The notes beneath the pieces were generated by a model. It was given only the letters and a program-made list of their open reading frames with translations. It made no database searches and had not been told where the DNA came from. From Glebionis coronaria (lineage: Eukaryota > Streptophyta > Magnoliopsida > Asterales > Asteraceae), in assembly GCA_025667525.1 (NCBI GenBank), contig CM046878.1, forward strand, positions 97,603,237 through 97,667,236: a stretch of 64,000 nt of DNA, written 5' to 3'. Below, one piece after another: positions 23,949 through 33,005 of the stretch (positions are counted from its first letter, which is position 1; each line of letters begins with the position of its first letter). A program made the position numbers and the translations under genes.

Positions 23949-24352
23949 TTTATAATTTCTTGTTTACATCAAAAGGCGTCCCGATCCTTGTAAACAAGAA
24001 TTTATAAATTTATGGTTCGGGAACTTATAACTATCTTGTTCAAATAAAAAGGCGTCCCAATTTATTTCAACAAGACGATTATAAATCATCCTACTCAGTA
24101 ATACCGTCACAAAACACGATATCATAACTAAATTAAATGCCAAGAAAAGTAATGGGTGTCAAACTTACTCCATGATTTCTGTATCCAAGCGTCCCATACC
24201 ATTTGAATAAAGAAACCATCGACAATATAAGGTCCAGTGGTTTAAAACATTCTTATTCAAATGTCCCAATCCATTTCAATAAGAGAACTTTAAACGACAC
24301 ATAGTTGGGCGATTTAATATCCTATATCTAAATGTCCCATTCCATTTAGATA
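23949..24352. repeat. Array of hairpins with GTCCC loops at about 71-76 bp spacing
   Basis: Arms are 23949-23968 with 23989-24008 (19 of 20 paired), 24034-24048 with 24061-24075 (14 of 15), a degenerate one around 24181-24215, 24251-24263 with 24272-24284 (12 of 13), and 24325-24334 with 24343-24352 (10 of 10). Loops read ggcgtcccgatcc, ggcgtcccaa, gcgtcccatacc, tgtcccaatcc and tgtcccattcc. Centres are about 76, 142, 71 and 71 bp apart. Confidence 0.85.
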
Positions 24353-25035
24353 CAAGGTATTAAGTCACTCAACCGAATGACTACTTCGAGCATATCTTTG
24401 TTGTACCCAAATATATAGTTGATTGGGTATATATATATCTTAGGTCCAACATTAGCATCCTCCTTTTCGCCACAAATCGTAATCAAACACAATTAAATTA
24501 AACGTTATATTATGTAGAAGATGTCTCCTTGAAGAAATGATTCTTCAAAATCATAAGGAGTGCAGAAATATAATAATACGCTTATCAATTACGTTTCAAA
24601 AGGAGATGTCCTAAAATGGCACATCACGATGCGATGACAAAAATCGAGCTTAAATTAGTCGACATGCGATAGATTATGAAACAATATATATGTACCCAAA
24701 ATATCAAACGAGGTCCATACTCGTATTCGGATAATAAATTAATTATCAAGAAAAGTGATTGGCGGCGAGGCCAAACTCTCTATAAAACCGTATCATAAAA
24801 TATACGATAATCAAGTAAGGCCCATTGCTTCATGCACAATGCCCTTAAATACCATAGTATATACATTCAATATACATACAAACATTTCTACATACACACA
24901 TGATCACAATATCACAACCAAGCTTTGGTTTCAAGGAGACATGAGCGCACAGATACTTTGTAAGGCAATCAAACAATTTTACGAAAGAGCAATTATAGTC
25001 TAGGTTAAAAAAAGACCTAGTTCTCTATAACTAGT

Positions 25036-25047
25036 GCTCTGATACCA
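25036..25047 (-). promoter_or_regulatory. Primer binding site of L (canonical iMet)
   Basis: TGGTATCAGAGC in RNA sense, three bases from the 5' LTR. It identifies the right-hand copy as the 5' LTR and fixes the orientation of L. Confidence 0.93.
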
Positions 25048-25050
25048 ATC

Positions 25051-28000
25051 TGTAACACCCCCAATTTCACAAGGCAGCGGAATATCAACATTGGGCGTTA
25101 CTTCATAGCACATCACACACAGTCATAGAAAACGACCTCAAAATAGACGTTTTATAAAATAAACCATTCGATAATTTTATTAAATCAGAGTTAATTAAAA
25201 AAGAGGTCCCAACAATTTATACGAACCTTAATAAAAATAATAAAGATTTGTCAAATGTATCGAATGGAGATTGTTTGTATTGCCTTTACTTAACCTGCGC
25301 GGCTCCATGCTCCAGCTGCTCTTAAACCTACACACCTGAGAATACATGCTAACATGTCAACACAACGGTTGAGTGAATTCATAGGTTTTTAAATAAACAA
25401 TAATGGGATTTTAAATAAACCATAAAGATTTTGAACACAAGAACCTCATCCACTGTCGATAATGCAACACATGCAATACCCAAAGTCCACGCTATTCTAC
25501 TAAGCCATGACACCGAAGCCTTAGGTATAATAATGCCCTAGTCAGGTATTTTGCCGAATACCCCCTTACTTCTAATACAACACACCTGGCTGAGCCTCCA
25601 ACCCACAGGTGCGACCTGCCCAGGTGGGGGCCATCCCCGATGGATCCATCCGTCTGTACCAGCGCCTACCCAACAAGGGTAGTTAACGGTTCATGGGTTT
25701 TAGGGACTTTCAAATTTTGGCAATACAACACTTAGCAAATAGCGGTTCACAATCAATACAATCAACGCTTGTGTTCATCTTTCAAAAGCATATAATCAAC
25801 CATCTTACATTCATTTACAACGACATGTATTCGTTCAAAGCATATAGCAAACCACATGTTTATTCATAAACATATATTATCTCAAAACCATATATATAAA
25901 CATCATATTTTTATACCAAGAGCATGTATTCCCCCTCGCGGGTTTATAAACACATATAAAGTAGTAAAAGCGAGGCTATGAACTCACCTGATATATCCGT
26001 TACACGTTTATCGAGGACAAAACACCCAATAGTCGACACACGACTTCACGAGATATCAATCGCTCATTGATCAAGAATGAGATGCCCATCGGTCGACATA
26101 TGACCGAACGAGACCTATAATGAAGAGACGCGTCTTAGGCTCGAGTCTATACGTAAGCCATACATATATGTAAATAGTTCACTTTAGTAAGTTTGGACAT
26201 TGTATAAGTTTTGTAAAACTTTTCGTAAGACTTTTAGAATAATTTATCATATAAAGTCTCATTATGACCATTAAGCTCATTAAAGCCCATAAGTGGCCCA
26301 TTACAAGTTATTATGACTTTAGTCCATTTAGATCTCAGTATTAAACTCTAAACATGTTATAAATCTCAGGCCCAATAATGGCCTAATAGCCATTATGAGT
26401 GTATGTTGGGCTTTTGTGGTCCAAAACCAGTTTATAAGCTTTATGTGTTCTAAAACGCCTCCAAACGTTGTCGACTTAATATCTCACATTGGTCGGGTCT
26501 TGGGATCTCTAAATATCAGTATAAAACTGAGTCTAAAACTCTACACAAGTGGGTCATACCACTTTGGGTTTTATAAAAATCGTCACGTTAAACGTTAATT
26601 TAATATAGTCCAATTTTTTACAGTTTCTCGACATGCCTCGTAGATTAGATCATTTCTCCTAAACCATAAATAATATAGATGAGTTATTTTTACCAAAGTT
26701 ATTATTAACTTATGTGGTTTACTTATTATAAGTTCAATTGCCCCCAATTTATATTTATCATAAATCATTTACCCATTTTATCACTTAAAAGAGTTGGCTG
26801 TCATTCGCAGCCAACTTTGTTTCTACCGTTTCGGCCGCCATTTCCAAACCGTAATGAATTGATAAACTATCCAACTGATTCTAGTTCCTCATATTTTTAT
26901 CTACAATCTATAGTTTTACCTTTTTCAATGGTTCTGAGTTCTTATTAGAGTTTTCAGTCGGTTTATACAGCATGTTCAGATTTGGTACTTTTTACCGTTT
27001 CGACAATATCTAATTCATCGGGTATCGTCACGAGACGAGCGACCCGGCCAAATTACCACAAAACATAGGCCTATCAACATAAGTCAAGTATCAATACCAT
27101 AGACCTACTGATGAGTCACTTTTGACATGTTTTGCCTACTGATCAAAATCTACCTTATTACTAGTTTAAGCCTAATGCTTGATTATCATGTTTTAAACCA
27201 TCAATACCCATATACAATGTCCAAACCACTCAAATCAATTATTACAAACCTTATTTACAGAGGAAAAATAATATTTACTTAGATCAAATGAGAAAAATAC
27301 ATGTATCATCATAATAAAATATAAACATAAAAGAAAATGAGATAATCCCTTACCAAACAAATGAAGAAAGTTAATAAGACAATGAACCAAAACTCTAGCT
27401 TTTAAGAAAATCACCGAGAATACAATATTGATTTGTCAAAAGTTATACATCCATGCATATAACTTTATAACATCAGCTCCAAATCTCAAAAATATGTGAC
27501 GTTGATCATGATTGTTTAATCAAGAACAAAACTAATATCAATAACCTTCTTGTAACCATACTTTGTAGCTAGCTAATTTTTAAAATGAAGAAAGGTTTAG
27601 GACTTATGAATTTCGGAAAGGACACAAAAAAAAGACGTGATCTTCTTTCTCTCTTTTCTAATGGAGGAACTAGAGTTAGGGATCATATCCAAGTTTAATA
27701 AAGTTAGTACACGTGTCCATTTACTTGAGTTACAAAGACATACGTAGGACACGCAATACTTGTTTAGTCCGCCTACAGAAATGAGTATGGGTAGATTTAT
27801 TTGATAAATTTGTCTCACAATTTAAAAAAATGGGTATTATCGAAGTCTGATATTTTAAAAGTAAAGTGATTTAGAAGAACGCATGAAAGATGAAAAATAA
27901 ACGCTCAATATAAAATAAAAACATTAACATTCGGAGAAAATTTGGTATTTTGATAAATAAATGAGGGCTTATAAATTAATAAGTGTTAACGCGTCGTATA

Positions 28001-28313
28001 AACAAATAACGCCTAAAGGCTTAATGTAAATTACGAACAATGCTCGTAAAATGATAAATTAAAACGACGACCATAGAAAATACTTCTATGTCATAAAAAA
28101 AATATTTACGTTCGATGACGGACATAATGATAAATAATAAATAACACATACTCAATAGGTTAAAGCCTTAACCTTAACGGTTAGCCCGGAACTCAATATT
28201 ATTTTTAAAAATGATCATGAAAAATAAATGTTGATTAATAAATATTGGTCCGAATATTTTAAATAGTATAAGAACTCGGTCTAAATGTTGATTTTAAAGT
28301 TCGGGTTATTACA
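25051..28313 (-). repeat. 5' LTR of L (3263 bp)
   Basis: Nearly identical copy of 19303-22566. Differences include tttcatGgg, GcgAgg, gagacGagc and two missing A residues in the poly-A run near 27625. The ends TG...CA and the ATTGC duplication at 28314-28318 fix its border. Confidence 0.95.
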
Positions 28314-28318
28314 ATTGC

Positions 28319-29184
28319 TCCCCCTCAATTGTTGACCCGTGTTCTATTGAAAGAGCTGTAGTCACCGTTTGAGTAGTCGCATCGTCGAGTATGTAGATAT
28401 CAAATGTAAATTGCTACGGTTGGTGGAGATGATAACTTCATAAAAACAAGATTTCTCTTGTTTTAACAAATAAATGCACTGACACGTACATAAATTTGTG
28501 TTAGATTGTGTTATTACGTAAACACAATCCCTTACATGGTTATAAAGTAAACCATGCCCGAGAAATTTAATTCCCGTTGTTGAGTCAAAGCTTTCCGGTG
28601 AAATGCTTGACTTGAATAAGAAAATAGGGTTACTATCTGAAATAATAGCAAACCATTTTGAGCATGTTTTAAATCAGTTGAACTTCTACTCGAACTTTAT
28701 TTACAACCCCGTGTCATTATTGAATGACATTTCTAGTATCGTAAATATTATCGATTCCAGAAGACATGCTCTTTTTATCAAAACATTTTTGAACACACAA
28801 TTTTGAAAGATTTAGAAAAACCTTTTGAGAAATTCTCGAAAAATTGTGTTCATTGTTTTGAAAACCAATTACTTGAGCTTAAGATGTTGAATATATTACA
28901 AAACGAGCTCAAGTCCGAGAAGTTGTAAATTTCCCGTTGTTAAGGATAAGTTACCATCGGCGATAAACTTTCCTTTCTCTAAAAATCGGGTCATCATCTG
29001 ATATTTAATGATGAACCATAGTGCATGAGCTTAAAAACTTCGAATGTTTTTAATATAAGCTCATGCCCGAGAAAACTTAATTTCTTGTTGTTAGGATAAG
29101 TTTATCATCGACGATAAACTTTCCTTTCTTTGAAGATCGAGTTATAGTCTGTGATGTGACTATAAGTCCTGATGCACTGTAAGC
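28319..29184 (-). other. Hairpin-rich non-coding domain of C2 downstream of its ORF
   Basis: No gene. It starts with a PPT-like gctccccctcaa block (also at about 50350 in C4). Perfect inverted repeats: GATTGTGTT/AACACAATC (28504-28512, 28521-28529), CATGGTT/AACCATG (28535-28541, 28550-28556), ACTTGAGCT/AGCTCAAGT (28871-28879, 28906-28914), GCATGAGCTT/AAGCTCATGC (29023-29032, 29057-29066) and AAGTTTATC/GATAAACTT (29098-29106, 29113-29121). Several units of roughly 150 bp begin with a cccgaga block. Confidence 0.75.
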
Positions 29185-31364
29185 TTAACTGGAAATCCCC
29201 TGAGACACTTGTTTCTTAGATATCAACTTCTTTAGCAACCAAACTCTGAGAGTGTCCTTAATTGAATGGTATACAATGATTGGACCGCTTCGTTCTTTTG
29301 GAACATCCTCTTTGGTACCTGCATTTTCATTTGGAATTTGCATGCTTTGATATGGGTTAGCGGTATCTATCTTAGAAACAAGTGGGGGTTCACAATTTTC
29401 TTTTCTTGTGCTAGAGGTGACCTGAGGAGATGATTTACTTGTCTTAGCTGGCAAACGTTTCCTTTTATAGAAAACCTTAAGTTCAGGCTTAAGTGATGTA
29501 TCCTCCTTTTCAATTTCCTCCCTAGTAGTCTTAGTAGAATTAGAGACTATCCTAGTTAAAGGGCACTCGTTTCCTATAAGAGTGAAAGTTCTACCAGTGG
29601 GGCGCCACATTTTACCCATGGGTTTTATTTTAGCCACCCATTGGGATTTAAATCTAGCACGGGAGTTCACCTCATTAAGTAATTTCTTGACACAAGAATC
29701 ATGATTGGCTTTAAAGACACATTTCCTACATGTTTTACAAGTAGCATATTTAATGTCCGAGTAAGATCTAGAATTCCTAGATGATTGATTGATGCTCCTA
29801 GGATATGATATGCTACGGTTAGCAGTGTTGGGTAATCTAGAAGGCATCTGACTAGGTTTAAAATTCCTATCTCTTACTTGTGTCTTCTGAATAGCTTCCC
29901 TTAGACCAAATTTATGGCGAACATCATTTGAACTAGTTCGAGACGTGTTCTTTAGACTATGTCTAGGGAGGCTAGATGCAATCATGTGATTAGGTCTTGC
30001 AAAAGCTGTTTTAGTCACATTGGGTCTAGATTGTGGAGTGACTGGTCTAGAAAGATGAACCATATCAACTTAGGAGGCAAACCGCGGTCTCGAGGATTTT
30101 GGTCGCTCAGATCTAAATGCAGTCGGTTGTCTAACAGACTGAATTTGAGGCGGTTTCCCCAAGATTGATGGTTTTTCAAGCTTAGTATCCACACTAGATC
30201 CTTTAGTTTTTCTCAATTTGTTTTTCAACGCAACTATAGCAAAGACTTTTTCTTGTACTTGAGCCTTTAAAGTCTCATTCTCTTTGAGCAATTCATCTTG
30301 GGATACCAACTTAAATTCAAGCGACTTAATTTGTCTCACAAAATTATCTTTTTCAGCTTTAGAATCTTGAATATTTTGATTTAGTTTTCTTTCAAGAACA
30401 ACGTTTGAATTTTCAAGTTTTTCAAAATACTTTTCAAATGTATCCGTTTTCTTCGAAAATTCAATTTTGGCATCCTCAAGAGCTTTAGATTGCTGAGCTA
30501 AAATCATTTCAAGCTCTTTAATCTTGGAATCAGAATCGGTTAGAGAAGCAGTCATAAAGCATTTATCATGATGAACTATAGCATTCTGAACAATTTCTCC
30601 CCTATTTTGACTCACATCGGATGAATCTGAAGTGGTAAAACTATCACCCTTTTCCATCCCATGTTTGTCATAATTAGGTTCGGGATGCGCAACATGCGGT
30701 GGTTCATTGGCATAGACATCATATACCACATTCCTTTGTACCGTGTTTGTAGACTCTTCGTCAGATACGGGTATGGTGTCATCAATCCCTGACATGCTGC
30801 TTGTATCATGCTTTCCTCCCGAATCCTTGCTCTTGCAATCTTTAGGCTCCAAGTTTTCAACCGTATGATCATCCTCCTCTTGCATCTGCATCGTAGATTC
30901 TTGCACTCCATTATCATACTCTTGCTGAAGTCGAGATCTTTCATAATCGAAGACGAGACTGATATCATTAATTTCAACAATGTACCACGAAACTCTTTAA
31001 TTTCCGTTTGTGTGTACTGAAGAAATGATTGACAGATCCCTGAATTGTCAGACTTAAAAATGTTGAATTTGAAGAAGTGCGTAAGTTGTGTCACTAGAGC
31101 TTGATATGCAGATGCTGATGCAGAGTGATTAAATTCTTCTTTGTGAAGTTGCTCAGCTAGTTGGTTCAAGTTGAGGAATATGGAATCGATGAATATATAA
31201 CGATCTTGACCGAAGAGTGTCAGAAATTCGCTTCCTCCTTGAAACCAAGAAATGGTCACTAGATGAGACTGGAGTAGTCGAAAGAACGTTATACCACTTT
31301 CTCTAGCTGTGTTTTGCATGAGAAGCAAGTCTCCCTCTCGAGATGTCGAGTTCAACGAATCCAT
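29185..31364 (-). pseudogene. Gag-extension-like protein of C2, no Pol, broken
   Basis: I place the start at 31364 (MDSLNSTSREGD). The N-terminal part contains a block ending SFLQYTQTEIKEFRGTLL, familiar from Asteraceae Copia polyproteins. The frame then shifts near 30950-31010 and continues from about 30960 as an acidic, coiled-coil-like region. An in-frame stop follows RFAS near 30067, and the frame resumes to 29185. The last part has a Cys/His cluster CKTCRKCVFKANHDSC and [19 protein letters not shown], matching the end of the C1 Gag extension. There is no CCHC knuckle or enzyme. Function is unknown; RNA or particle binding is a guess from its position next to Gag in autonomous copies. Confidence 0.8.
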
Positions 31365-31554
31365 TGAAAATCGATGATAAATGAATGTAAGGATTACTTG
31401 TCGATCGATCAATGAAAGAAAGTAATTGTGTTTGTTGTTGGAGTAGAAGTCGAGAAATAATGTTAAAATCCCCTAATAATTGTTCTCGATAAACCAAAAA
31501 TTCCAAGACAAAATTACACACGATTTTTGAAAAATCTTGAAATACTTGTCACTG

Positions 31555-31970
31555 TATCGGAATCCTCAAATTTAATCCGTCGGAATACCCATCGGAATAA
31601 CCATCGGAATGTCCTATCGGAAAGTCTGTCGGAATGTGGATTGGAATACCTGTCGGAATATTAATGATTAAACCATCGGAATACTCATCGTAATACCCAT
31701 CGCAATATTACCCATCAGAATACACATTGCAATATTGCCTATCGGAATGTTTGATCGGAATGTCACACTATCGGAATGTCACACTATCTGAATGTCCAGA
31801 TCGGAATGTCCAGATCGGAATGTCACTATCGGAATGTCCAGATCGGAATGTCCGGATCGGAATGTAGCTAAAATAAATTGGACAGAGTGACGACTCAAGA
31901 TTCCTTAAAACTGTCGGAATCCCAGATCGCAATGTTAGATCGGAATGTCACGTCGGAATAAGTCATCGTA
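31555..31970. repeat. Minisatellite with CATTCCGA core in the C2 leader
   Basis: More than 20 irregular units, plus sense (a)tcggaatg separated by 4-14 bp, with tcgcaatg and tcgtaat variants. The most regular part (31795-31865) repeats tcggaatgtccaga. The same core forms arrays in C4 at 49240-49680 and 59333-59640. Confidence 0.9.
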
Positions 31971-31976
31971 ATATAG

Positions 31977-32012
31977 TGATCGCAAAGTGGAACCAGCTGG
32001 TTATTGCGATCA
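31977..32012 (-). other. Conserved nested leader hairpin of C2
   Basis: Outer arms TGATCGCAA (31977-31985) and TTGCGATCA (32004-32012) are perfectly complementary. They enclose the inner palindrome AACCAGCTGGTT (31991-32002). The matching site in C4 (59670-59705) has a different inner stem that still pairs. Position between primer site and gag suggests an RNA packaging or dimerisation role, which is inference. Confidence 0.8.
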
Positions 32013-32268
32013 ATTCCTATCAGTTGTACTTCCCGATGGTGGTTTTTGCTTGAATTTCGGAATGAAGAAAAACCAAGAAATTTTGAACGATTGATCCACG
32101 AAAGTTTGTGTTTTTTAACCAAAACCAAGATACCAAAATCACTACAACAAGTAACTAGATAACGTATATCAAGATCAAAGCATAAAAACACAAAAAAAAA
32201 TTTGGACGTGGGTATGGATTATCAAAAGACAAAATCAAGAACACAAGAACAAAACCAATCAAACCAAG

Positions 32269-32281
32269 GCTCTTGATACCA
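32269..32281 (-). promoter_or_regulatory. Primer binding site of C2
   Basis: TGGTATCAAGAGC in RNA sense, two bases from the LTR; it has one extra A compared with the plant iMet form. Confidence 0.88.
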
Positions 32282-32283
32282 TT

Positions 32284-32565
32284 TGTAGGTCCTCGAGATC
32301 CTTGGAATATCGTTGTGTTGTGATTATCTAAAGAGATAGAAAGATAGATGAAGATGTAGAGAGAGAAACTAGAGAAAGGTTGGAGAGAATAAGAAGTATT
32401 AGATTGAAGTGTGTATGAAGTGAATGACCAACCCCTCCTAACATGCTAGGAGGGGGTTTATATAGCCCACCCTACATGTGGGCTATATGGACTATATTGG
32501 GTCACGAGCCCAATATCATTGGAGTGACCGATCCTTTCTAAATACGTAAAAACGTATTTCCAACA
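32284..32565 (-). repeat. 5' LTR of C2 (282 bp) with promoter
   Basis: Identical to 16625-16906 except for one base. The promoter region has a TATATAAA box (32457-32464) followed in transcription sense by the dyad CCCCTCCTA/TAGGAGGGG (32432-32440 with 32447-32455) and preceded by GCCCAC/GTGGGC. It is followed by the duplication CTAAG at 32566-32570. Confidence 0.97.
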
Positions 32566-32887
32566 CTAAGAATGGAATATTAGATTAAGGAAGAAGAAAG
32601 AGAAAGATACAAAGTAGGTGTTCCGAGTAATAGAAACTAAGGAGAGTTTCTCTCTGTAAAACAAGAAGGAAGGAAAGATACTATGAGAGACACACACACA
32701 AATGAGGTTGGATGTGCCTTTTATACTAAGGATTACAAGGTTAGGAGGCCTTCCTCATTTGTGTATTCGGGACTAATTCCCGTTACGTACATAACAATAA
32801 CATAGAACTCTCGACACCGTTGAATAGCATTTTCCACGAGCTTCGCAACGGTATATTTTATGACCATCACTTTAAATACTTCTAACA
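32566..32887 (-). repeat. 3' LTR of C3, main part (right of C2)
   Basis: It continues the fragment 16579-16624 after the C2 insertion, giving an LTR of about 363 bp. A GTATAAAA box (32719-32726, minus) is enclosed by a perfect 12-bp inverted repeat ACACAAATGAGG/CCTCATTTGTGT (32696-32707 with 32753-32764). The U3 start TGTTAGAAGTATTT at 32887 abuts a PPT. Confidence 0.82.
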
Positions 32888-33005
32888 ATCTCCCCCTAAG
32901 GGGTGGTCATATAATATGTGACTTCACTTCTTTGACCATCACTTTAAATACTTCTAACAATCTCCCCCTAAGTGGTGGTCATGTATTATGTGACTTCACT
33001 TCTTT
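32862..33005 (-). repeat. 72-bp tandem duplication of U3 start plus PPT in C3
   Basis: The segment 32862-32933 is repeated at 32934-33005 with only a few changes (ctaagGgg to ctaagTgg, cataTAat to catGTAtt). Each copy contains the LTR terminus (tctaaca), the AGGGGGAG tract and about 35 bp of interior. Complementary arms bracket each: ATATTTTATGACCA (32853-32866) with TGGTCATATAATAT (32904-32917), and TGACCA (32933-32938) with TGGTCA (32976-32981). Confidence 0.93.

Larger units (their letters stand above)
22567..25050 (-). other. Non-coding interior of L
   Basis: No gene on either strand; the longest frames are shadows of a tandem repeat. Two structured parts are visible: a 39-bp tandem repeat at 23432-23548 and a row of inverted repeats with similar GTCCC loops at 23949-24352. 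The primer-site side carries ttctctataac as in G1. Confidence 0.8.
19303..28313 (-). mobile_element. L: LARD-like non-autonomous LTR element, 9.0 kb, no coding capacity
   Basis: Two direct repeats of 3264 and 3263 bp (19303-22566 and 25051-28313) are flanked by the perfect duplication ATTGC (19298-19302, 28314-28318). Canonical TGTAATAACCC...GGGGGTGTTACA ends are present. The primer site at 25036-25047 and the purine-rich stretch CCTAAAGAGGTAGATGA at 22567-22583 set the minus orientation. The 2484-bp interior has no gag or pol on either strand. I count about 18 substitutions plus small indels between the LTRs. This is the plan of LARDs (large retrotransposon derivatives), probably moved by a gypsy element. 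LTR end and primer site resemble G1. Confidence 0.95.
31365..32268 (-). other. 5' leader of C2
   Basis: Untranslated leader between primer site and ORF. It contains the CATTCCGA minisatellite (31555-31970) and a nested hairpin (31977-32012), then about 250 bp of A-rich sequence shared with the C4 leader (nggacagagt.acgactca block). Confidence 0.75.
16625..32565 (-). mobile_element. C2: complete Pol-less Copia element, 15.9 kb including nested L
   Basis: Two 282-bp LTRs differ at one site that I can find (attggAtc against attggGtc). They are flanked by the perfect 5-bp duplication CTAAG (16620-16624 and 32566-32570). A primer site follows the right LTR and a PPT precedes the left LTR. Without the 9-kb insertion L, C2 is about 6.9 kb. 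It encodes only a Gag-extension-like protein, now broken, and has no protease, integrase or RT. It is therefore a non-autonomous partner of a C1/C4-like element. The near-identical LTRs indicate a very recent insertion. Confidence 0.96.
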
